From Bog-473 sp963742035 (lineage in GTDB: Bacteria; Actinomycetota; Acidimicrobiia; Acidimicrobiales; RAAP-2), in the NCBI GenBank assembly GCA_963742035.1, contig CAVUKH010000002.1, forward strand, positions 310,001-374,000: 64,000 nt of DNA. The letters run 5' to 3'. Below, piece after piece: positions 28,052-35,453 of the stretch (within the stretch, counting starts at the first letter, position 1; the number at the start of each line of letters is the position of its first letter). The translations under genes were made by a program, and so were the position numbers. The notes below the pieces were generated by a model. That model was not told the DNA's origin. It ran no database searches and was given only the letters and a program-made list of their open reading frames with translations.

Positions 28052-28519
28052 CTACCGGCCGATGTCCTCGTGCCAGACCTCGGGGTTCGCTGCAATGAAC
28101 GCACCGAGCAGCCGGACGCACTCCCCGTCGTCGACCAGCAGCACTCGGCAGCCGTGCTCGGCGACCCACGTGTGGCCTCCCTCGAAATTGCGCGCCTCAC
28201 CGATCACGACGGTGCCGATCGCGAACTGACGGAGGAGGCCGCTGCAGTACCAGCACGGCGAGAGCGTCGTGACCATGACGCAGTCGGGGTAGTCGCGCCG
28301 ACGACCGGCGGCCCGGAAGGCGGCCGTCTCGGCGTGCATGGAGGGATCGCCATCCTGGACGCGCCGATTGTGCCCCCGGCCGAGCAGGGTCCCGTCGCTG
28401 TGGAAGAGCGCAGCGCCGATCGGAATGCCGCCCTCGGAGAGCCCGTGGCGGGCCTCCGCCACCGCCACCGCGAGCATGTCGCGGACGAGCTCCTCGCTGA
28501 GTGGCTCAGCAGGAGACAT
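28052..28519 (-). CDS. cytosine deaminase, yeast Fcy1-like
   Basis: A 155-residue zinc deaminase of the CDA fold. Zinc ligands are in SMHAETA (His, with Glu as proton shuttle) and SPCWYC (two Cys). The rest closely follows yeast cytosine deaminase: GGIPIGAALFHSDGTLLGRGHNRRVQDGDPSMHAE, IGEARNFEGG, VLLVDDGECVRLLGAFI and the terminal W-x-EDIG. It probably converts cytosine to uracil. The ATG at 28519 is 14 bases from the start of the divergent phosphoribosyltransferase; an internal ATG at 28477 is an alternative. Confidence 0.88.
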   Translation of the reverse strand: MSPAEPLSEELVRDMLAVAVAEARHGLSEGGIPIGAALFHSDGTLLGRGHNRRVQDGDPSMHAETAAFRAAGRRRDYPDCVMVTTLSPCWYCSGLLRQFAIGTVVIGEARNFEGGHTWVAEHGCRVLLVDDGECVRLLGAFIAANPEVWHEDIGR

Positions 28520-28533
28520 ATGCTCGCAGCTTC

Positions 28534-29148
28534 ATGTCCACGGCTGCCGATCGTACCTACACGACCACTGTCGGGAGCCAGGAGATGCAGCTCCCTCTCG
28601 TGGCCCTCTCCGACGAGCTGACGATCGCGCTCCTCATCACGGTCGACCGGGGCGTGGCCTTCGCGGAGACGGCGGGGCGAGAGCTGGCCGAGCTGATGCG
28701 ACCGGCGCAGCCCGAGATCGTCGTCTCCGTCGCCACCATGGGTATCCCACTGGCCATCGAGGCCAGCCGCGCTCTCGGGCTCGACGACTACGTGATCCTG
28801 CACAAGACGCCCAAGATCCACCTGGGCGAGTCGTGGGCCGAGCCGGTGTACTCCATCACGACGGATGCGCCCCAACGGCTGCGCATGGACCCGGCCCGGG
28901 TCGAGGCCGTGCGGGGCCGGCGCGTTGCCGTGGTCGACGACGTCATCTCGACCGGCGCCTCGCTCTCCTCGGCACTGCGCCTGGTGCGCCGGATGGGGGC
29001 GGAGCCGGTCGTCATCGGGACGCTGATGACCGAGGGCGGCGCCTGGAGGCGTGCGCTCGCCGACGACGCGGCCCTGGTCCGCACCCTCGGCAGCATGCCG
29101 TTGTTCCGTCCCGATTCCTCCGGGGGACTCGTCGAAGACTGGGACTGA
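28534..29148 (+). CDS. phosphoribosyltransferase, purine/orotate type I
   Basis: A 204-residue type I phosphoribosyltransferase. The PRPP-binding motif is VAVVDDVISTGASLSSAL at about residues 130-147; VVSVATMGIPLAIEASRALGLDDYVILHKT is like the adenine/xanthine/orotate transferases. The preferred base is not clear. GC context (divergent cytosine deaminase, convergent NCS1 permease) points to nucleobase salvage. The ATG at 28534 was preferred over an upstream start that would run into the divergent gene. Confidence 0.85.
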   Translation: MSTAADRTYTTTVGSQEMQLPLVALSDELTIALLITVDRGVAFAETAGRELAELMRPAQPEIVVSVATMGIPLAIEASRALGLDDYVILHKTPKIHLGESWAEPVYSITTDAPQRLRMDPARVEAVRGRRVAVVDDVISTGASLSSALRLVRRMGAEPVVIGTLMTEGGAWRRALADDAALVRTLGSMPLFRPDSSGGLVEDWD

Positions 29149-29157
29149 AGGTGGGGC

Positions 29158-30660
29158 TCAGACGGATGCGAGCAGCCCCTCCTCGCGCAGCAGCTGCACC
29201 TGCGCGTCGGCCTGCTTGCGCACGCTCCGTGTGGCGAGGATCGCGTAGACGAGTGCCCCGACACCCAGGCCGAAGAACACGCTGAAGTCACCGCCATAGC
29301 CATACGCGTCACGCGTGTGGTACGTCACCAGATTCAGCCACTGGGGAAGGTGGAACGTGGCCGACAGCGCCGAGATGGCCGCGAACATCCCGATGACCTG
29401 CGCAATGATCGCAGGCCAGAAGACACCCCCGTTCCGCCAGTACAGCGAGGTTCGCCCTGTGTTCTGCAGCTCGCTCGGGACGTAGCGGTAGCGACGCAGG
29501 ACCCAGTCCGTCAGGAAGATGGCACACCACGGGGCGATCCACACGATCACAATGTCCACGAAGTCCTCGAGGTACTGCGTGAATGAGGAGCTGAAGATCG
29601 CCCACATGGTCACGGCCAGCGCAATGACGCAGTCGACCAGCACGGCTTGGTAGCGCTTCACCGGGACGCCAATCGCCTGCAGGGTGACGCCGGACGAGTA
29701 CATGTCGAGACTGTTGATGCCGAAGAGCTGGACGATGGCGAAGAGAAGGAAGACCACGACGAACCAGGAAGGGATGGCGCTCTGGTGGGCGAAAGGCAGG
29801 AAACCGCCGGCCCCCGTGCCGATCTTCAGCACGAAGGTGCCGATCACGGCACCGAGCGTCATGATGAGGATCTCCGGCACGGCCGTGCCGAGGAAGACCC
29901 AGCCGACGATGCCCTTCTTCGACGTGTTGGTGGGGCAGTAGCGGGTGTAGTCGTTGCCGCACTCGGTCCAGCCCAGCCCACTCAGGGCGATCGTGAAGGC
30001 CAGCGCCTCCGTGAAGCCCTGCCAGTCGCCGCTCGTCTTCACGACGTGCAGATTGGCGTGCGGGATGGCGAATCCCAGCATGACGGCGAACAGGATCACG
30101 AAGGGAATGATCAGCCAGCGCAGCGTCTTGACGATGGAGGCGTGGCCGAAGAAAGGGAGGATCCCCTGAACGAGCACTGCCACAATGACCAGGACGACCT
30201 TGGCCGGGCTGCCGGGGAGGTAGCCCGCCTTGATCATCAGGACGAGGGCGGCTCCCACAATGAGGATGAGACCCTCCACCTCGAAGCCGATCTGGGTGAT
30301 CCAGTTGAAGAACGAGATCGGCCGGGAGCCATTGGGGCCGAACGGCGCCCGGTTGATGGCGAAGACGGCCGTGCCGGTGTTCGGACCCTGCAGCGAGCAG
30401 AGCCCGAGCAGGAAGTAGGACAGGTTGCCCAGGACGATGATGACGACCACCTGGGCGAACGTGAGCCCGAACGTCATGAGAATGGCGCCGTAAATGAAGT
30501 ATTCCACCTGGACGCTGGCACCGGCCCACATGCCGAAGATGTCCCTCGGTGAGGCCCAGCGTTCGCTCTCGGGTATGAAGTCGATCCCGTGCTGCTCGAC
30601 GCGGAACGCCTCGTCGACATCCGGCTCGTGCATGATGGCCAGGTCCTCGGCAATCGCCAC
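29158..30660 (-). CDS. NCS1 family nucleobase permease (cytosine/purine type)
   Basis: A 500-residue transporter with about twelve membrane helices and the NCS1 features: a soluble N terminus ending FIPESERWASPRDIFGMWAGASVQVEYFIYGA, RAPFGPNGSRPISFFNWITQIGFEVEG and later SGLGWTECGNDYTRYCP. NCS1 proteins import cytosine, uracil, purines, allantoin or hydantoins with Na+ or H+. The GTG at 30660 has AAGGAGG eight bases upstream. Its stop lies ten bases from that of the convergent phosphoribosyltransferase. The neighbours make cytosine or a purine the likely cargo. Its leader holds two adjacent hairpins. Confidence 0.9.
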   Translation of the reverse strand: MAIAEDLAIMHEPDVDEAFRVEQHGIDFIPESERWASPRDIFGMWAGASVQVEYFIYGAILMTFGLTFAQVVVIIVLGNLSYFLLGLCSLQGPNTGTAVFAINRAPFGPNGSRPISFFNWITQIGFEVEGLILIVGAALVLMIKAGYLPGSPAKVVLVIVAVLVQGILPFFGHASIVKTLRWLIIPFVILFAVMLGFAIPHANLHVVKTSGDWQGFTEALAFTIALSGLGWTECGNDYTRYCPTNTSKKGIVGWVFLGTAVPEILIMTLGAVIGTFVLKIGTGAGGFLPFAHQSAIPSWFVVVFLLFAIVQLFGINSLDMYSSGVTLQAIGVPVKRYQAVLVDCVIALAVTMWAIFSSSFTQYLEDFVDIVIVWIAPWCAIFLTDWVLRRYRYVPSELQNTGRTSLYWRNGGVFWPAIIAQVIGMFAAISALSATFHLPQWLNLVTYHTRDAYGYGGDFSVFFGLGVGALVYAILATRSVRKQADAQVQLLREEGLLASV

Positions 30661-30680
30661 CGTCAGTACCTCCTTGTCGT

Positions 30681-30714
30681 CGCCTCCGCGGAGGCGCGGA
30701 CGCCCCGAGGGGCG
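30681..30714 (-). promoter_or_regulatory. paired hairpins in the permease leader
   Basis: Directly upstream of the permease ribosome site lie a perfect 16-base palindrome CGCCTCCGCGGAGGCG (30681-30696) and, four bases away, CGCCCC-GA-GGGGCG (30701-30714). In RNA both would form strong short stem-loops just before the Shine-Dalgarno sequence. Such placement suits attenuation or an RNA-binding regulator. No known riboswitch consensus was recognised. Confidence 0.4.
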
Positions 30715-30921
30715 ACCGGAGGTCGGGCTCGTGGCCCAGGCTGCCCCCCGGCAACCGCCGTCGGTCTCGTGTCCGCGCACCCACCCGTCAGTCCCGGTCC
30801 GCGTCCCTGGCGAGCGACCGAAGGTGTGTCGGCCCACACAATGTGGGACGGCGGGCCCCCCGGTCAAGTGTGTGTCGTGAACGGTGTGTGAACGGCCGGC
30901 CCGTGCGGGCTGCGGGGCCGC

Positions 30922-31410
30922 TCAGGCTCCGAGCTCGCCGCGCATGAACTCGACGGCCTTGTTCTGCATGTCGCGGGCCTGCTGCTCAATGAATCGCTCG
31001 ACGATCGGCCCGGCGCCGAAGATCTTGACCCGGGCGTCGAGCGAGAACGTCTCGAGTGTGCTGTCGCCCTGACGGGCCAGGGCGATGGCGCCCTCAATCT
31101 GCGTCTTGTTGGCCATGGTGCCCGGTGTCATGGTGAACGTGGTGGTCGTCGTGGCCGGGACATACGTGCTCACCTCGGTGGTCACGACCTCTTCGCCGAA
31201 GATCTTGCGGACGGGGCCCGGCATGTTGGGCCGCTGCCCGTAGCGCAGCGTGCGCACCAGGCCGCTGGTGAGATCACCCTCCAGCGAGACGATCTCGGCC
31301 GAGGTGGACCCCAGCGCCTGGTGCAGGCGGACGGTGAAGTCCGGGTCGTAGTAGAGCGCCCAGAACGTGTCGGGCTCGCACCCCCAGGCATACTCGAGAG
31401 AGAGCTTCAC
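30922..31410 (-). CDS. DUF2505 domain protein
   Basis: A 162-residue actinobacterial DUF2505 protein, a START/SRPBCC-like fold expected to hold a hydrophobic ligand. Visible support is the opening MKLSLEYAWGCEPDTFWALYYDPDFTVRLHQALG, the central TLRYGQRPNMPGPVRKIFG and the C-terminal helix ERFIEQQARDMQNKAVEFMRGEL. No enzymatic residues are known for this family. Its ATG overlaps the stop of the SnoaL-like gene (ATGA) and it is last in an amine-catabolism-linked operon. Confidence 0.85.
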   Translation of the reverse strand: MKLSLEYAWGCEPDTFWALYYDPDFTVRLHQALGSTSAEIVSLEGDLTSGLVRTLRYGQRPNMPGPVRKIFGEEVVTTEVSTYVPATTTTTFTMTPGTMANKTQIEGAIALARQGDSTLETFSLDARVKIFGAGPIVERFIEQQARDMQNKAVEFMRGELGA

Positions 31411-31883
31411 GGCGCCAGGTCGAAGAGCACGTGGTGGCCGAGATCCCCGACCAGGTCGATGGTGATGTGCATCGTGGCGACCTCCCAGCGGCCCTCGGCC
31501 TGCCTGTAGGTGTGCCGGTAGCGCCCGGCGATGACCGGTTGCAGGGCCAGCTCGCCCGGCACGGCCTGGAGGACCGTGAAGTAGGAGCGGCTCGCCGCCG
31601 ACCCGCCGTCCTCGGCCACGTCGACCATCACGTTCGTCATCACGTGCTTGGTCCGGGGCGTGCCGTCCTCGTAGCGCCGGGTGGTGCGGCCGTACAGCGC
31701 CTCAATGGCATCTCGCCCTGACACCGCATCGTCGAACCCGTCGAAGGTCAGGGTCGCGTGGGCGAAGACCTCGGCCACACCGGCGAAGTCGCCCGCATCA
31801 ATCCGTTCGGCGTAGGTGTAGATGAGCTTGGTGATCGCCTCGGCCACCGTCTCCTGCACGAATGTGATTGTGGCACCGATCAC
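31407..31883 (-). CDS. SnoaL-like / NTF2-fold protein
   Basis: A 158-residue NTF2-like protein: first helix ETVAEAITKLIYTYAERIDAGDFAGVAEVFAHATL, then SGRDAIEALYG, TKHVMTNVMVDV and RYRHTYRQAEGRWEVATMHI. The GTG at 31883 overlaps the oxidase stop as GTGA and was preferred to a longer start. Members act as dehydratases, isomerases or binding proteins. It sits between a PuuB-like oxidase and a DUF2505 gene with four-base overlaps at both ends, so all three should be translated together; its role is unknown. Confidence 0.83.
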   Translation of the reverse strand: MIGATITFVQETVAEAITKLIYTYAERIDAGDFAGVAEVFAHATLTFDGFDDAVSGRDAIEALYGRTTRRYEDGTPRTKHVMTNVMVDVAEDGGSAASRSYFTVLQAVPGELALQPVIAGRYRHTYRQAEGRWEVATMHITIDLVGDLGHHVLFDLAP

Positions 31884-33307
31884 TGGCCGAGGAGGCGGCC
31901 CATGGCCCCGGCCAGGCGGCTCGGGCGGCCGCGTCGGGTTTCGCTGCGGTCGGCCAGCTTCATGGTCCACAGTCCTGCGTTGACGCCGAGCCAGCGCAGC
32001 GGTTCTGGCTCCCAGCGGGGGGAGACGTGCCCGACCCAGGGCAGCCGGGTCAGGGGCGTGTCGGCCCCGGTGATGAGGTCGGCCAACGTGCGCCCCGCCA
32101 GGTTCGCCGTGGACACCCCGTCGCCCACGTACCCTCCGGCCCAGGCCAGCCCGGTGGCGCGGTCGAGACCCACCGAGGAGTGCCAGTCGCGCGGAATACC
32201 GAGCGGCCCGCCCCAGGCGTGCGTGAAACGGGCGTCCGCCACCTCCGGGAAGAGCTCGGCCAGCGTCTGGCGCAGCAGCGCGTGCACCGCCGGTTCGCTG
32301 TCGTAGGCGGAGGAGATGGTCGAGCCGAAGTGGTACGGCGCTCCCCGGCCCCCGAAGGCGATGCGGTCATCGGCTGTGCGCTGTCCATAAATGATCATGT
32401 GACGGTGGTCGGCGAAGGTGGCCCTGCTCTCCAGGCCCGCCCGGGACCAGAAGTCGGAGCTCAGCGGTTCGGTGGCCACCATGAGCGAGTACACGGGAAC
32501 GATGGCTCGCTCGAGTCCGGGCAGGGTCGCCGTCCAGGCTTCGGTGGCGCGCACCACGATTTCCGCCCGCACGGTGGCGCCGGCCGTGCGCACCGAGGGC
32601 CTGTCGCCCGCCTCGCCGGCATCAATGGCGAGCACCTCGGAGTGCTCGTAGATCTGGACCCCGTGACGTTCGACCGCCTCGGCCAGCCCGCGGGCCAGGA
32701 GCGCGGGTTGCACCACCGCGCAGTGCGATGTGAACGTGGCCCCGAGGGCGCCGGCGGCTCCGACGACTCCGCGCGTCTCTTCGGGACCGAGCCAGCGCAC
32801 GTCGTCCTCGCCGAACCCGAGTGCGCGCGCTTCGTCGACCTCTTCCAGCGCGCGTACCCGCTGGGCCTCGCTGCGCACCAGGTCGATGGAACCGCCCTTG
32901 ACGAACTGGCAGTCGATGCCCTCGCTCGCCGCGCTCACTCCGACGACATCGACCGTCTCCTGCATGGCGCGGCGCATCGCCCGCATGGCCTCGAGCCCGT
33001 GCTGACGCGCCAACGCGGCGTCGGAGGTGGCGAAGAGTGCCGAACACCAGCCACCGTTGCGCCCCGACGCCCCGAAGCCGGCCACCTCCCGTTCCAGCAC
33101 GGTGATGCGCAGCGAACGGTCGGCCTGCAGCAGTGCGTGTGCCGTCCAGAGCCCGGTGAAGCCGGCGCCGACGATGCAGACGTCGACGTCGAGGTCCTCG
33201 GTGAGCGCGGGGCGCGGCGGCAGCGGGGCCGGGACGCTTTCCCACCACAGGGAGAGTCGCTGGTAGCCCGATGCGGCCCCCCGGGCTAGCTCTTCTTCGC
33301 GCCCCAT
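31880..33307 (-). CDS. FAD-dependent amine oxidoreductase, PuuB-like
   Basis: A 475-residue DAO-family flavoprotein. The dinucleotide motif VCIVGAGFTGLWTAHALL lies at about residues 43-60, followed by EREVAGFGASGRNGGW, a signature of gamma-glutamylputrescine oxidase and sarcosine-oxidase-like enzymes, and a C-terminal GGYVGDGVSTANLAGRTLADL. It probably oxidises a primary or secondary amine to an aldehyde or imine. The gene overlaps the upstream class III aminotransferase by 22 bases, indicating one operon. The exact amine is inferred from neighbours. Confidence 0.88.
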   Translation of the reverse strand: MGREEELARGAASGYQRLSLWWESVPAPLPPRPALTEDLDVDVCIVGAGFTGLWTAHALLQADRSLRITVLEREVAGFGASGRNGGWCSALFATSDAALARQHGLEAMRAMRRAMQETVDVVGVSAASEGIDCQFVKGGSIDLVRSEAQRVRALEEVDEARALGFGEDDVRWLGPEETRGVVGAAGALGATFTSHCAVVQPALLARGLAEAVERHGVQIYEHSEVLAIDAGEAGDRPSVRTAGATVRAEIVVRATEAWTATLPGLERAIVPVYSLMVATEPLSSDFWSRAGLESRATFADHRHMIIYGQRTADDRIAFGGRGAPYHFGSTISSAYDSEPAVHALLRQTLAELFPEVADARFTHAWGGPLGIPRDWHSSVGLDRATGLAWAGGYVGDGVSTANLAGRTLADLITGADTPLTRLPWVGHVSPRWEPEPLRWLGVNAGLWTMKLADRSETRRGRPSRLAGAMGRLLGQ

Positions 33308-34734
33308 GCCGCTCGCGAGCCCGGTGCCCTGTCCATCGTCGTCTCGTGGTGCATGAGGCCCGCCCGCTTCCCGGCTTCCGTCAGCACCTCGCGCAGGGTG
33401 CCGGCGATGAAGTCGATCTCCTCCTGGCCGCAGATGAGCGGCGGCGAGAGCTGTACCACCGGGTCACCACGGTCGTCGGCGCGGCAGATCAGACCCGCCT
33501 CGAACAGCGCGCCGGAGAGGAAGCCGCGCAGCAGCTTCTCCGACTCGTCGTCGTCGAAGGAGAGGCGGGTCTCCTTGTCCTTCACCAGCTCAATGCCGTA
33601 GAAGAAGCCCGCACCGCGGACGTTGCCGACGATGGGCAGGTCCATCAGTCCGTCCAGCGCACTGCGGAACGCTTCCTCGGTCGACTGCACGTGTTGCAGG
33701 ATCTGCTCGCCCTCGAAGACGTCCAGGTTGGCAAGCGCCACGGCACAGCTGACCGGGTGCCCGGCGAAGGTGAACCCGTGCAGGAAGGACGCCCCCGGTG
33801 CCAGGAAGGGGTCCATGAGGCGGTCGGAGGCGATCATGGCACCGAGCGGGGCATACCCCGAGGTCAGTCCCTTGGCCACCGTAATGATGTCGGGCTGGTA
33901 GTCGTAGCGCAGGGCGCCGAACCAGTGGCCCAGGCGGCCGAAGGCGCAGATGACTTCGTCCGAGACGAGGAGTACCCCGTGCCGGTCGCAGATCTCGCGC
34001 ACACGCTGGAAGTAGCCGGGGGGCGGCGGGAAGCAGCCGCCGGCGTTCTGCACCGGCTCGAGGAACACCGCGGCCACCGTGTCGGCGCCCTCACGTTCAA
34101 TGGCCCGCTCGATCTCGTCGGCGGCCCACTGCCCGAAGGCGACCTCGTCGTCGGCGAAGATCTCGGCCCGGTAGAAGTTGGTGTTGGGCACCTTTATCGC
34201 CCCGGGAACCAGCGGCTCGAACGGGGTCCGCAACTCCGGGATGCCCGTGATGGACAACGCGCCCATGGACGTGCCGTGGTAGGCGATGGAGCGGCTGATG
34301 ACCTTCGTACGCTGGGGCTGTCCCATAATGCGGAAGTACTGGCGCGCCAGCTTCCAGGCCGACTCGACCGCCTCGGAGCCACCGGTGGTGAAGAAGACGC
34401 GATTGAGGTCGCCGGGTGCGTAGCCGGCGATGCGCTCTGCGAGCTCAATGGCACGAGGGTGGGCGTACGTCCACAGCGGGAAGTAGGCGAGCTCGCCCGC
34501 CTGCTTGGCGCCCGCCTCGGCGAGCTCGGTGCGGCCATGGCCGAGCTGCGACGTGAACAGACCGGCCAAACCGTCCAGGTACCGCTTCCCGTGCTGGTCC
34601 CACACGTAGGCACCCTCGCCGCGCACGATCACGGGTACCTCGTGGGTTTCGTAGGTGCCCATGCGGCTGAAGTGCATCCAAAGATTGCGCCGCGCCTGAT
34701 CGCTCAGGTTGGAATTTTCTGGACTGGTACTCAT
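33286..34734 (-). CDS. class III aminotransferase (putrescine/omega-amine type)
   Basis: A 482-residue PLP enzyme of fold type I. The PLP lysine is in TVAKGLTSGYAPLGAM at about residue 275, the aspartate in LLVSDEVICAFGRLG, and GGSEAVESAWKLARQY is the cofactor phosphate region. Similar enzymes use putrescine, cadaverine or beta-alanine with pyruvate. The ATG at 34734 has GGAGG upstream. It begins 28 bases after an Lrp-type regulator and overlaps a PuuB-like oxidase, while an aldehyde dehydrogenase lies across the divergent promoter, all consistent with polyamine breakdown. Confidence 0.9.
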   Translation of the reverse strand: MSTSPENSNLSDQARRNLWMHFSRMGTYETHEVPVIVRGEGAYVWDQHGKRYLDGLAGLFTSQLGHGRTELAEAGAKQAGELAYFPLWTYAHPRAIELAERIAGYAPGDLNRVFFTTGGSEAVESAWKLARQYFRIMGQPQRTKVISRSIAYHGTSMGALSITGIPELRTPFEPLVPGAIKVPNTNFYRAEIFADDEVAFGQWAADEIERAIEREGADTVAAVFLEPVQNAGGCFPPPPGYFQRVREICDRHGVLLVSDEVICAFGRLGHWFGALRYDYQPDIITVAKGLTSGYAPLGAMIASDRLMDPFLAPGASFLHGFTFAGHPVSCAVALANLDVFEGEQILQHVQSTEEAFRSALDGLMDLPIVGNVRGAGFFYGIELVKDKETRLSFDDDESEKLLRGFLSGALFEAGLICRADDRGDPVVQLSPPLICGQEEIDFIAGTLREVLTEAGKRAGLMHHETTMDRAPGSRAAWGAKKS

Positions 34735-34762
34735 TGTTCCTCCGCGTCGGGGTTGGGGCCGC

Positions 34763-35272
34763 TCATCGCGTGCCCCAGGTATAGGTCTGCTTGGCCAACT
34801 TCAGATAGAGGAAGGTCTCGGTGGCGCGCACGCCCGGTATGGAGCGTACGGAGTCGTTGAGCACGTGCAGCAGGCGCTCGTCGTCCTCGCAGACGATCTC
34901 GACCAAAATGTCGAACGAGCCCGCGCACATCACGACGTAGTCGACCTCCTGCATGGCCGACAGCTTCTCGGCCACCTTGCGCGAGTCGCCCTCGACGGAG
35001 ATCCCGACCATGGCCTGGCGGGTGAAGCCGAGCTGCAGGGGGTCGGTGACCGCCACAATCTGCATGATGCCCGACTCCCGGAGGCGTTGGACGCGGCGTC
35101 GCACCGCCGCCTCGGAGAGCCCGACCGCTTCGGCGATGGCACCGTAGGGCTGGCGCCCGTCACGCTGGAGCGCCTCGATGATCGCCCGGTTGGGGGCGTC
35201 CAAAAGGGTGCTCGTTGCCTGCACCGGGTCGTTCTGGAGGCCCGCCTCCGCCGAGTCCTCGGCGTCGCGCAT
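34763..35272 (-). CDS. Lrp/AsnC family transcriptional regulator
   Basis: A 169-residue regulator. The helix-turn-helix occupies about residues 25-75 (LDAPNRAIIEALQRDGRQPYGAIAEAVGLSEAAVRRRVQRLRESG) and the RAM effector domain follows (TRQAMVGISVEGDSRKVAEKLSAMQEVDYVVMCAGSFDILVEIVCED). Such proteins sense amino acids or amines as octamers. It is transcribed divergently from the aldehyde dehydrogenase and ahead of the aminotransferase operon, so it most likely controls both and itself. Confidence 0.92.
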   Translation of the reverse strand: MRDAEDSAEAGLQNDPVQATSTLLDAPNRAIIEALQRDGRQPYGAIAEAVGLSEAAVRRRVQRLRESGIMQIVAVTDPLQLGFTRQAMVGISVEGDSRKVAEKLSAMQEVDYVVMCAGSFDILVEIVCEDDERLLHVLNDSVRSIPGVRATETFLYLKLAKQTYTWGTR

Positions 35273-35318
35273 CGCATACCTCTCTTCGCTCGTCGCTGCG
35301 GGGGGCGAGCCCCAGTCT

Positions 35319-35365
35319 GCAGAATTGTGTCACCTTGAGGACCCCAGTCAAGCAGAATTCGTCAC
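35319..35365 (+). promoter_or_regulatory. paired direct repeats, candidate Lrp-type operator
   Basis: GCAGAATTGTGTCAC (35319-35333) and GCAGAATTCGTCAC (35352-35365) repeat with starts 33 bases apart, about three helical turns, in the AT-richer gap between the regulator and the aldehyde dehydrogenase gene. Equal helical phasing is typical of Lrp-family octamer binding. The CAGAATT core resembles one half of the general Lrp consensus. Confidence 0.45.
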
Positions 35366-35453
35366 ATCCGGGGCTCAATCTGGCGGAAACGCTTGTTGAA
35401 AGGGTGATCTTCTGTGATTCTGTAGTCAAGGGCCAGGCAAGGAAAGGATTCGC

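Noticed and set aside
30661..30720. Guanidine-II (mini-ykkC) riboswitch for the permease leader hairpins
   Set aside because: The tetraloops read CGCG and CTCG rather than the required ACGR, so only the general two-hairpin layout agrees.
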